Shown in pieces: positions 56,342 to 64,000 of a DNA stretch of 64,000 bases. Numbering within the stretch: the first letter of the stretch is position 1; every line of letters starts with the position of its first letter. The stretch covers positions 248,001-312,000 of the forward strand of contig JAFEMH010000078.1 in assembly GCA_022495995.1 (NCBI GenBank), written 5' to 3'. Below the pieces are notes generated by a model. That model was not told where the DNA came from and did not search any database. It saw nothing but the letters and a program-made list of their open reading frames with translations. The translations under genes were made by a program, and so were the position numbers. This DNA is from Adenophora triphylla var. japonica (Eukaryota > Streptophyta > Magnoliopsida > Asterales > Campanulaceae).

Positions 56342-57075
56342 CCTCAAATGTAACACTTACTATAAAGAAATGTTACATATGGAATTCTGAAATGTAACCG
56401 TTTTTATTATAAAATGTAATTGTAGTTTTGTAGAAAGTTTTAAATAGTTTGAATGTTTTTTTTTTAGAGAAAAGTAACAACTGAAATGTAACAGACTATA
56501 TATATGAGTATAATTTGCTATACAAAAGAATGAATGTAACAATTTTTTTTAGAGTAAATGTTATCTTTTTTCTTAAAAAAAAAAACAAGAATTTTCCAAA
56601 AATAAATGTAACAGTTTTTATTACAAAATGTAACAATAGTTTTGCAGAAAAATTAAAATAGTTTGATTATTATTTTTTAGAGAAAATAACAATTGAAATG
56701 TAACAGATTATATATATGAGTATAATTTGTTATACAAATGAATGTAACACATATTTTTAGGACAGAAGGAGCATTATTATCGAGTCATCAGATAATCGCA
56801 TAGCTAAACAGTTTGCACCTAACACTTCACTCCTCACCGAATTTTCATCCCTTTTTCATTTTTAGAAAATATATTTATCATAATAAAAAAATAATTAAGA
56901 CATAATTATGTATTATGACACTATTTACGGATATGCTATCAATAATTTTTTACGTTTAGAGATGCCCAATTTTAAACCCTAGATCCTAATAGTGCTCACC
57001 ATACAGTTGCTATATCAAAATTTGTGGTACATTCTACAAAATTCATTAAAAAGAGAGGCAAAAGACTGTAATTAC
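56342..57075. other. Intron 1 remnant next to exon 1
   Basis: AT-rich. A block around 56350-56530 is repeated in diverged form at 56580-56760 (both have ...AAATGTAAC...TATATATGAGTATAATTTG), a local duplication of about 230 bp. No gene. Confidence 0.6.
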
Positions 57076-57481
57076 CGATTATGATCATATAGACAACGAG
57101 CATCCCAACGTTGTTGACGATGATGCCGGCCTGCAATAACGTCCTACCGCCGCCGCCGAATGCGTCATTGACGAGACCGGAGTAGAAGGTTGATTTGGCA
57201 GCTCTGCTGAACCTTAAAATCATGTCAATTGAAGATTCAGTCAACATCGCAGCCAACACGATAACAATTAAGCCTGAAATCATCCCCAATTGCTTGAGGG
57301 TGGCCGGGAGGGCCATGATCCCGGCACCGACGATGGTAGTTGAGAGGTTGAAAACGGCGCCTGAGAAGGAGGCGCCATCAAATCCAACCTCCTGGACGTA
57401 ATCGTCGTGCTTTTGAGGGAGGAGTGGAGTTGACCTAGGGCTCCGGCGGCGGCGGTGTTTCCGGTCTGTGGAGAATGGCAT
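57076..57481 (-). CDS. AVT6: AVT6-like gene, exon 1
   Basis: ATG at 57479-57481. Encodes 135 residues plus one base: a basic N-terminus (RKHRRRRSPRS), then the first transmembrane segments with NLSTTIVGAGIMALPATLK and VNNVGMLVVYMIII. Donor |GTAATT at 57075. This short codon-complete start with a cytosolic basic tail is the usual form for the family. Confidence 0.93.
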
Positions 57482-57780
57482 TTTTCGTAACTGAGTAGAT
57501 ATCTGAGGGGGTTCTGGAGAGAGAAGGAGGAGACGGGGGTTGAATTGGAGTGACGTTAGTTTAACGTTAAAGGGTGTTTGTGTGTTAGGACAGAGCTGCA
57601 GCTAAGACAAGTGGGGGCGTTAACTATTAAGGAAACAGAAAAAAAAAAATTACGCGGGAAGTAAGCGTGGACAAACGACTTTTTCGTGTCAGGCCAACGA
57701 GAACATCCAGCCTTGTTGTGTCTTAGAGGTGTGGGTCCCACCACACAGTTTATGGCGGATGAAGTTGGACAATAGTATAA
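57482..57780. promoter_or_regulatory. Upstream region of the AVT6-like gene
   Basis: Only about 300 bp separate the ATG from the Harbinger-like MITE at 57781, so the leader and core promoter must lie here or the MITE is in the promoter. No individual element can be assigned with confidence. Confidence 0.35.
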
Positions 57781-58165
57781 GACCATCCACTATGGTGACT
57801 CTCCAAGTGAGAGTCACCCCCCAAATAAAAAAAAAAAAAAAAAGAAAAAGCAAAGGAAAGTCACGAAATGGAGTGACTCCGGGCAATCAGCCAACCGGCG
57901 GTTGACCCTGTGCAATTTCTTTTTTTTTTTTTTTTTTTTTTGATTTAATTATTTTGATTTTGTATTTATATAAATATATTTTTAAAATTAATATATTTTA
58001 TATATTAATTTTATTTTTAAAAGGTTGGGTTGGGTTGGGTTGGGTTGGGTCGAGGTCACTGATGGGAGTATAAATTATATAAGGTTGGGTTGGATTGGGT
58101 TGGGTGAGAGAAATTAATATTTTATTTGAGGTTGGGTTGGGTCAGGGTCACTGATGGGGATGGTC
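57781..58165. mobile_element. PIF/Harbinger-like MITE
   Basis: Ends GACCATCC and GGATGGTC (inverted), flanked by the 3-bp direct repeat TAA (57778-57780 and 58166-58168), as in the PIF/Harbinger group. The interior has GTGACTCTC...GAGAGTCAC, a long poly-T, GGGTT repeats and a GTCACTGATGGGGAT right subterminus. A second copy lies at 59116. Confidence 0.78.
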
Positions 58166-59115
58166 TAAGGCAAATTTACAATGGCTTGTTTTGAAAAAAA
58201 AAATCAATTTAAACCATTGCAAAGGGTATTGAAATTTGAAACCATTTTTAATAGTTGAAAAAAAACATTGCTGAAAAATTTTGACACTTGGCATTACATG
58301 ATTGATTTCTGATATTTTTATTTTTAAATCTCATCCGATTTTTTCAAAGACAATTATTTTATATAAAAAAATTAATCTTTTTACACCAAAATTCATAATT
58401 TTTTTCTCTATTAATAGAGTGTTGTTTCATTTGATATGGATACAGAAAAAAAATCCTCTTTTTTCAATATAAATTTCTCAATTATCCTTCATTTACTCTT
58501 CTTTTTAATTTTTCAATATCTTTTTAGTGAAATGGATCTCAATAATAATCATTTTAATATCTTTTTAATAATAATTATCGTCATTTTTCGTATTTATTTA
58601 ATTGCAATAAAAAAAAATTAATTAAGTATGAAATATTTTTTTAATTATAAATGATAATAATAATAATAATAATAATAATAATTTTACTAATCATAAAAAT
58701 AAAAAATATATAAAATAAAATAAAAGTGATGGGATATCTATAGTATAAATGGGAACTTGTCCTTGCTACAGTACTATGAACAGTACCAACTGTCAAATTT
58801 CTCATTTTGCCCTCACTAAATTGTCCCTTTCCCATTTTGCCCTTAAAAAAAATTAAATTAAAAAAAAAAATTGTCCTCTGACACTGGCTTAATTAAACAA
58901 AAAAAAAACAAAAACAAAAACAAAAAAAACAAAACTTGTCCTCGAACACACATGCTTTTATTAGTGGTATGATAAGTTGGAAGGGTGTTAAATTTTGTTG
59001 CAACACATGAAAGGAGAGTGTACTACACTCTCCATATTTTCTTTATTCAACATGACAAGTGGGTTCAAGGCAAGTGGGGAAAGATTTCTCTTTTCCACAA
59101 GCCTTTCAAGAATTA
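58166..59115. other. Intergenic, AT-rich, with Helitron-like end and microsatellite
   Basis: A (TAA)n microsatellite of about ten units lies near 58652-58682. At 58737 TCTATAGTATAAATGGGAAC matches the 5' end of the Helitron at 28140 and its following TTTGCCC-rich part; the matching CTAG end was not found. No gene. Confidence 0.55.
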
Positions 59116-59153
59116 GACCACTCCCATCAATGACTCTCATGAGAGAGTCACTA

Positions 59154-59189
<36 letters not shown>

Positions 59190-59936
59190 ATGAAAATTTA
59201 CAACCTAGCTTGGCCAGTTGCCCTTTGGTTGGCCCCGGTTGGGTCACAATTTGCTTTTTTTTTTTTTTTTTAATTTTATTTCACCAAATTATTTTGATTT
59301 TGTCCTTATATAAATATATTTTTAAAACTAGTATATTTTATATAATTATATAAATTAAAAAAATAAAAAATATATCAAAATTCATTTTTTTATAATTGTA
59401 TGGGTAATTATTTTTGATAATTGTACGAGTAATTTTAAAATTATTATTATTAATAAATTATTTTAAAAAATAAAATGATAAGTATTTTAGGTAAGTTGAA
59501 GTAAAGAAAAAATAAATATTTTATTTTTAAAAGGTTAGGTTGGGTTGAGTTGGGTTGGGTCACTGATGGGAACATAAGTTATACTCCCTCCGTCCCGGCC
59601 GACTTAGAATTTTTTGAAATGACACGGGGATTAAGGAAAAGGTAAATGTTGTGAGTGTAATTTAAAAATAGGAGAGTGAATGAGTGGAGGAAATAGTAAA
59701 TTATAATGGTGTTATGAGTATTAAAATAATGTAGGAGAGAGAATGAGTAGAGAGAATAGTGATTTAAGGTTTCCATTTTGGGCCGTCCTAAGTCGGGTGA
59801 GACGCCCAAAATGGCAAAAAGTCCTAAGTCGGCCGGGGCGGAGGAAGTATATGGTTGGGGTTGCGTTTATGAAAGTGAGAGAAATTTATATTTTATTTGA
59901 GATTGGGTTGGGTCGGGATCACTGATGGGGATAGTC
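59116..59936. mobile_element. PIF/Harbinger-like MITE with nested Stowaway
   Basis: Ends GACCACTCCC and GGGGATAGTC, flanked by TTA at 59113-59115 and 59937-59939. Same internal plan as the copy at 57781 (GACTCTCATGAGAGAGTCAC, poly-A, GGTTGGGTT, TCACTGATGGG). A Stowaway at 59582-59849 explains its extra length. Confidence 0.75.
59582..59849. mobile_element. Stowaway-like MITE nested in Harbinger-like MITE
   Basis: TACTCCCTCCGTCCCGGCCG to CGGCCGGGGCGGAGGAAGTA with TA edges; same interior family as the copy at 903. Confidence 0.9.
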
Positions 59937-60253
59937 TTAAGCCAAATCAAAATGAGAAGGAGTCATCCAAGCCTTGCGTTGAAGTCATCATTGTGGGAGG
60001 GCTTTATTGCCACCTAAGCCAACCTCCCTTAAAAAAAAAAAAAATAATAAAAACAACAACAACAACATTGTGGATGCTCTAATGATAATGAGGGTTTTTT
60101 TTTTTTGTTTGTGGCGACATCCTGCTACTTGTGGTATAAATAAAATTGTCTATAATCTCATCGTTGACTTTTGACTTGTGTTGTTGATAGGATATATAAT
60201 TGTGCGCATAATATTGGATCATTATCCCCATAGTTAGTATAATGTTTAATATA
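59937..60253. other. Intergenic, no gene seen
   Basis: Contains CAT/GTGGGAGG-rich sequence and CATTGTGGATGCTCTAA near 60065, probably the end of another small repeat I cannot bound. Confidence 0.4.
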
Positions 60254-60541
60254 TACTCCCTCCGTCCCACACTAGTGGACCATTTTTTTAGCAAGAGAAT
60301 TAAGGAAAAGTAGGAGATAGAAATAGGTGGAGGAGGTGTTTGTGAGTATGAACAATTAAATAGGAGAGAAAATGAATGAGAGGAATAGTTAAGAGAGAGA
60401 ATGTCGCGAGTGTAAAAGTAAAGTAGGAGAGAGAATGAGTGGATGGAATGGTAAAAATTCTTTGCCATTTTGAACAGTTCACACTAATCTGGACGGACCA
60501 AAAAGGAAATAAGTCCACACTAAGATAGAACGGAGGGAGCA
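60254..60541. mobile_element. Stowaway-like MITE
   Basis: TACTCCCTCCGTCCCACACTAG to the mismatched right end TAGAACGGAGGGAGCA; about 288 bp, same family. Lies about 160 bp beyond the CASP-like gene's stop codon. Confidence 0.85.
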
Positions 60542-60703
60542 TTATTTATTATATTTTCCATAAGCAAATTTATGTTGGAGATCTAACAAAATATCCTCAC
60601 CGTAGAAACATGAAATAAGGGAATCTGGATCCCTAAAATCCTGTAACAACTAGTACTCCCATCAATTCCTCATTTTATTTTGGAAGAACATAATAGGTCA
60701 CAA

Positions 60704-62066
60704 CTATTCATCCGAAGATAGCCTCCATTCAGGAAAGGTGAAAAATGAATTAAATGAATCCCAAAATGAAGTAAATGAATCCCAAAATGAAGACGACTCT
60801 TTAACCTCAAATGGGGTCCATGTAGGAAAGGTAAAAAATGAAGTAAATGAATCCCAAAATGATGACGACTCATTAGCCTCCATAACCAGTGCTACAGATG
60901 AAACCACACTTAGAACTGCCATGCAAAGGAAACCAAGAAGCAGGAACCCTATTGCTATAAAACTCCGATTGAGGAAATTTTTCGTATCTGATTTTGATAA
61001 ATCTCCACATTTCAGGCCTTGAGATGCAGCTTCAAGGACGCTGAAAATTTCATTCAAGTGTCCCCTAAACTCAAATGTCACTGCAAATCCAGCCCCAACT
61101 CCTGTTGCCAATAGGAACCCAATCACCTGCAAAATTCGATTTAAAAAATATTGTATATTTTAGGTTATTAATCACCACTTAAATAGTCAACTTGTTCGAG
61201 ATTGACCTGTTATATCATTCAATATAAACAATACTCCCTCCGTCTCTAAATAAATGCCCAATTCAATAATTTTTTGTCCAAAAATGAATGTCTTTTTTGT
61301 AAAAACTGTCCCTATACACTTTTTTACCAAAAATTTTTCCCTATTCATTTTATTATTGTAAAACTAAGTGTTCAGAAAGTGGATAGCAAGAATATTTATA
61401 CATCTTTGCCATGAAAATGTATAAAAACACACATTTTCAGATTGTTCATTAAAATGAAATTTGGGCATTTATTTAGGGACGGAGGGAGTACTTGCGAGTG
61501 ATAAGTTAGCATGCGTCACCTTGTCTGCATAAAGATCAAAATCTGGCATGCATGAGTAGCTTATCAGCTTTTCCTCAGTGCACACATAGTATACACTAAA
61601 AGGGATCTGAATCAACGTATAAAAGGCCCCAATGACTGCCACTGCAAGCACGTACCTGTCAAAATTCAGATAGAAATGGTTTAGTAACATGAAAAAGTGC
61701 AGAGTTTGAAGATTATTGAGTTTCATGTTGTTTTAAAGAGATACAAATTGAAGTTCAATAACACAGTTGTTTTCATGTTTTGAGTGTTTCAGATTACATA
61801 ATATTACACATTGTGTCTTTTTTGCTACCATATCTTAGAATCTGTCGTCATATACTATATTATATATATACACAGACACACACACATATATATTGATTAA
61901 AGAAGTCAAATTAAACTCACTTGTATGTCATGAAATCCTTGAAGCTAATTTCGAAACCATCATTTTCAAAACTGTTGGTAACGATAACCACAACTGAAGC
62001 AGCTAAAAGCAAAAGAGCAAGAATCCTAAACACCAAAGTTAAGTATGCTACAGCATTGGATGCCAT
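60704..62066 (-). CDS. CASPL: CASP-like membrane protein, three exons
   Basis: Exons 62066-61921, 61655-61520 and 61126-60704 on the minus strand, GT-AG introns, 705 bases joined: 234 residues plus stop. CASP-like proteins (DUF588, MARVEL-related) are four-helix plasma membrane proteins that scaffold membrane and wall domains. Visible: LTLVFRILALLLLAASVVV (TM1 with the family's Arg), YVLAVAVIGAFYTLIQIPFS (TM2), VIGFLLATGVGAGFAVTFEF (TM3) and FIAIGFLLLGFLCMAVLSVV (TM4); CTEEKLISYSC forms the loop before TM3. It resembles the CASPL4 group. The C-terminal tail of about 50 residues is a repeat of (E/K)SSSFWDSFTSF with FFTFP, unusual for the family. A Stowaway sits in intron 2. No frame damage. 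Confidence 0.85.
61232..61490. mobile_element. Stowaway-like MITE in CASP-like intron 2
   Basis: TACTCCCTCCGTCTCTAAATA to TATTTAGGGACGGAGGGAGTA, TA edges, 259 bp. The interior differs from the family at 903. Its right end is about 30 bp from the exon 2 donor. Confidence 0.9.
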
Positions 62067-62398
62067 GACTCTTACAACTTCTCTTATCTTTCACTTTCTT
62101 CACACTGCCAACGATTTTCACTTGAAAAGGTCTTTATACACAGGCAAGCGTGGCTTAAATTATTATCCTTTTGCCAGCTGTACTTTTCAGATGATATCAA
62201 GGAGTTCTTTTTGGTCCATACAAAGTTGATTGAACATTCTCATGGTATCTCACAAACATTAAAACATTTTGTGTGAACAAAACATTACAATTACTTATAT
62301 TGTTCGGTTTCGGCCCAAAAGAGGTCAATAGCCAGTTGGAAACATCATACAGTAAACTTGACCACTTTTTAGTGGTATTTTCTGTATATAAGATATGC
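62067..62398. other. Upstream region of the CASP-like gene
   Basis: Presumed 5' leader and promoter of the minus-strand CASP-like gene, squeezed between it and the paralogue pseudogene. No element assigned. Confidence 0.4.
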
Positions 62399-63236
62399 TC
62401 AACGGTCATCAATCAGTAAAGTTAATAGGAGTATTTGGTAAGAGAATGAAAACAGAAAAAGACAATTTTCTTGTATTGAGCATGAAACAACACAGAAGAT
62501 ATCATCAGACCAGCAAAGGAAAATTCCAAACATATCTTCCAAGTTTAACGGAAGAAACTGCTTCTCTAGTTGCACCTCAACTATGAAAAAAACAGACAGA
62601 ACAGCCATGCAAAGGAAAACCACAAATAGGAGACAAGTAGAAACATAACCCGGATCAAAGAAAATAATCCTATCCAATATCGCTTCATCTAATTCTTCTG
62701 CACCTTCAACTTGAGCAAGGAGGGCAAAATATAAATCCAGGGACTTCACAAGCTCTCTCAGTCCCATAATACCTTACCCATTTACTATTAGGAACGGAAA
62801 TTAAGTAATAATGTTATAAAAGTACGTGTTGTGAGCTGGTAGGAGTGAGAAAGTGGGGTAGGGAATAATAAGTGAATATTTGTTGTGAGTTTGACAAGTG
62901 GGTCCCATTAATAGAAAAGTATAATAAAATTTTCCTTTATAGGAAGTATGACTTACCAATGGAACTTCCGCAAAGTGGGTAAGGTGTTATGGGATGAAGG
63001 GAGTATGTTGCAGCAAAGCCCGGACCAACTCCTGAAGCCAAGAGAAAGCTCACCACCTGTCGATCGAACCCAATCTCGATGTTAGACTGATAGTCAAAGA
63101 CACAATGGATTTGGTCACAATATATACACATCCGCTTAGAAAATACCAGCGTCAGAGTAATTAGTTAGCATGAACACCTTGTCTGCATAAAATTCATACT
63201 CTGGGAGGCACCCGTTGCTTCTCCTCTCTTCAGGGT
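62399..63236 (-). pseudogene. Truncated CASP-like paralogue with insertion in exon 3
   Basis: Exon 2 remnant 63236-63178 (EERRSNGCLPEYEFYADK, then donor |GTGTTC) matches the end of the neighbour's exon 2. Exon 3 starts at 63056 after ACAG| with VVSFLLASGVGPGFAAT, is interrupted by a MITE-like insert (about 62770-63005), and resumes GLRELVKSLDLYFALLAQ ... STCLLFVVFLCMAVLSVFF, the TM4 equivalent. The frame stays open to 62399. Exon 1 and the 5' half of exon 2 are missing; unrelated sequence starts at about 63237. A tandem paralogue in decay. Confidence 0.75.
62770..63005. mobile_element. Diverged Stowaway-like insert
   Basis: The right end GGATGAAGGGAGTA is Stowaway-like. The left end TACCTTACCCATTTACTATT pairs poorly. 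It contains GTTGTGAG...GAGAAAGTGGGGTAGG as in the outer element at 26902. Placed by homology: it splits coding sequence that is continuous in the neighbouring gene. Confidence 0.55.
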
Positions 63237-63802
63237 TCAGTTTGTTTTGGTCTATGCAAATTTTCAGGCTGAACCACTAGTGATCAGTCCAAGAAAATTT
63301 AAGACCAAAGCAAATTATGAAAAAAATCAAACCGAACCGAACCAAATAGTCTGGATTGGATCAGTTCGGACTGCGGGTCAGTTTAGTGTTTCAGGTCACC
63401 GAACAGACCACCTGACGATGGATACAGTGGTTCAAAGCAATTCTATTTCTGGCACTCTAATTTGCAGAAATTGTACCAGAATAAAGTTCCGACATACAGG
63501 GAAGTCAGATGTAAAGTGACAATGCTACTCAAACCACATGTTCATATCCATTAAATTGACTATGAACCTAAGAAGCGAACATAAACAAATTCTTAACGAA
63601 GTAAGCATGTGTAAAGCATGGGTTTACAAAGATGAAATACCCTTCATTAGAAAAACAAAAATAATACGAAATTGCTTCTCATCCCAAGTCGAGTAGTTAC
63701 TTTGTGAGCAGGTATCAACTTACTTGAAGTTAAAACAAGTACCTTCAACCATCCAGTGAAATTACAATGATATTACAGCAATTAACTTGTACATAACCGG
63801 AA
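63237..63802. other. Intergenic, possible repeat and 3' UTR
   Basis: 63237-63530 has AACCGAACCGAACCAAA and GGTCACCGAACAGACC words like the element at 25582, perhaps the insert that cut the CASP-like paralogue. The part next to 63803 is the likely 3' UTR of the gene at the window's end. Confidence 0.4.
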
Positions 63803-63955
63803 TCATTGCTTCCTCTTCCTTTTGCTAGTTTTGCTTGAGCTAACATCTTTATCAGAATCTTTTGGCAAAGCAATTGGTTTGGTCCCGATAGCAGAACTCC
63901 ACAGAGCCCTTTCTGCATCTGATGGTGTGAATGAGCCCCCTTTTGCACTCAGTTC
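63803..63955 (-). CDS. Last exon of an unidentified gene
   Basis: Minus strand: acceptor TTGTAG| followed by 50 codons and TGA at 63803-63805. The peptide begins ELSAKGGSFTPSDAERALW, goes on SSAIGTKPIALPKDSD and ends in a basic tail KTSKRKRKQ that could act as a nuclear localisation signal. The upstream exons lie beyond the window. I do not recognise the family. The other frame through this stretch (starting MQKGAHSHH) is a shadow. Confidence 0.65.
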   Translation of the reverse strand, partial: ELSAKGGSFTPSDAERALWSSAIGTKPIALPKDSDKDVSSSKTSKRKRKQ

Positions 63956-64000
63956 CTACAACAGATTTTTAAAGTTTGCATAAAGGCAAAGCAATAAACA

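Larger units (their letters stand above)
35880..57075. other. AVT6-like intron 1, 21.2 kb, mostly transposons
   Basis: Bounded by donor |GTAATT (57075) and acceptor TTACAG| (35880-35882). Non-transposon remnants are 35880-36137, 42295-42413, 47538-47587, 54825-55711 and 56350-57075. Inserted are Copia-2, Copia-3, a solo Gypsy LTR with a Stowaway and Copia-4 inside it, and a hAT MITE. The GC-richer stretch at 36000-36137 that continues at 42295-42330 may be a piece of an older, unidentified repeat. Confidence 0.85.
28610..57481 (-). pseudogene. AVT6: AVT6-like amino acid transporter gene, disrupted by Copia in exon 2
   Basis: Exons on the minus strand: 57481-57076; 35879-35771 continuing (after the Copia and one copy of its TSD) at 31000-30957; 29683-29480; 29373-28908; 28748-28610. 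With the insertion removed they give 1368 bases, exactly 456 codons, with GT-AG introns and no frame errors. The product belongs to the amino acid/auxin permease family (PF01490), a multi-pass transporter resembling Arabidopsis AVT6 proteins. Landmarks are FSGAVFNLSTTIVGAGIMALP in exon 1 and LANFDGNLGIPYSSLLNDAVR plus WDAFQFTGATA in exon 4. As written, the Copia in exon 2 leads to a stop 16 codons into the LTR, giving about 188 residues. Intron 1 is 21.2 kb. The intact frame elsewhere suggests recent inactivation or an allele difference. Confidence 0.9.

Noticed and set aside
58021..58060. Telomere-like GGGTT repeats
   Set aside because: The plant telomere unit is TTTAGGG; these pentamers are a part of the Harbinger-like MITE and recur in its second copy.

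Overview
This is a nuclear window from a flowering plant, very probably a eudicot. It carries intron-bearing plant gene families (CSLC glucan synthase, AVT6-type amino acid transporter, CASP-like proteins), dense Stowaway MITEs with the TACTCCCTCCGTCCC terminus, Ty1/Copia elements primed by initiator tRNA-Met, and a Ty3/Gypsy element with Tat-lineage features. Most of the window is transposon; host coding sequence occupies only a few kilobases, all on the minus strand.

Layout. 1-125: edge of a minus-strand Copia LTR. 1926-4752: an intact five-exon CSLC gene. 6292-19714: one complete 13.4-kb Tat-like Gypsy element (TSD ATATC) with gag, protease, RT/RNase H and integrase in + orientation, a 21-copy hairpin minisatellite, and an antisense, apparently spliced extra gene before the 3' LTR. 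19960-20747: four palindromes in front of a broken ORF resembling the N-terminus of MULE-type proteins. 20748-28609: intergenic DNA with hAT-like elements, one with an 8-bp TSD and TTAACCGG-rich interior, nested Stowaways and a 174-bp Helitron.

28610-57481: one AVT6-like amino acid transporter gene stretched over 28.9 kb. Its five exons splice to exactly 456 codons, but exon 2 is split by a 4765-bp Copia with identical LTRs and TSD GTTAG. Intron 1 is 21 kb and holds two further full-length minus-strand Copias of different families, a solo Gypsy LTR that was itself hit by a Stowaway and by a fourth Copia, and a hAT-type MITE with a tRNA-like pol III promoter.

57781-60541: two PIF/Harbinger-like MITEs (TSD TAA/TTA), one with a nested Stowaway, plus another Stowaway. 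60704-62066: an intact three-exon CASP-like gene with a repetitive C-terminal tail. 62399-63236: a truncated CASP-like paralogue broken by a MITE-like insertion. 63803-63955: last exon of an unidentified gene running off the window.

Two themes cut across the features. First, unrelated repeats (Gypsy LTR, Copia-2, -3 and -4 LTRs, the block before the MULE-like ORF) each carry short, perfect, GC-rich palindromes, often several in a row. Second, LTR elements that look very young by LTR identity have many coding frameshifts, several of them at CG/CCGG sites, while the host genes have none; this may be biological, or a consensus error at methylated DNA.
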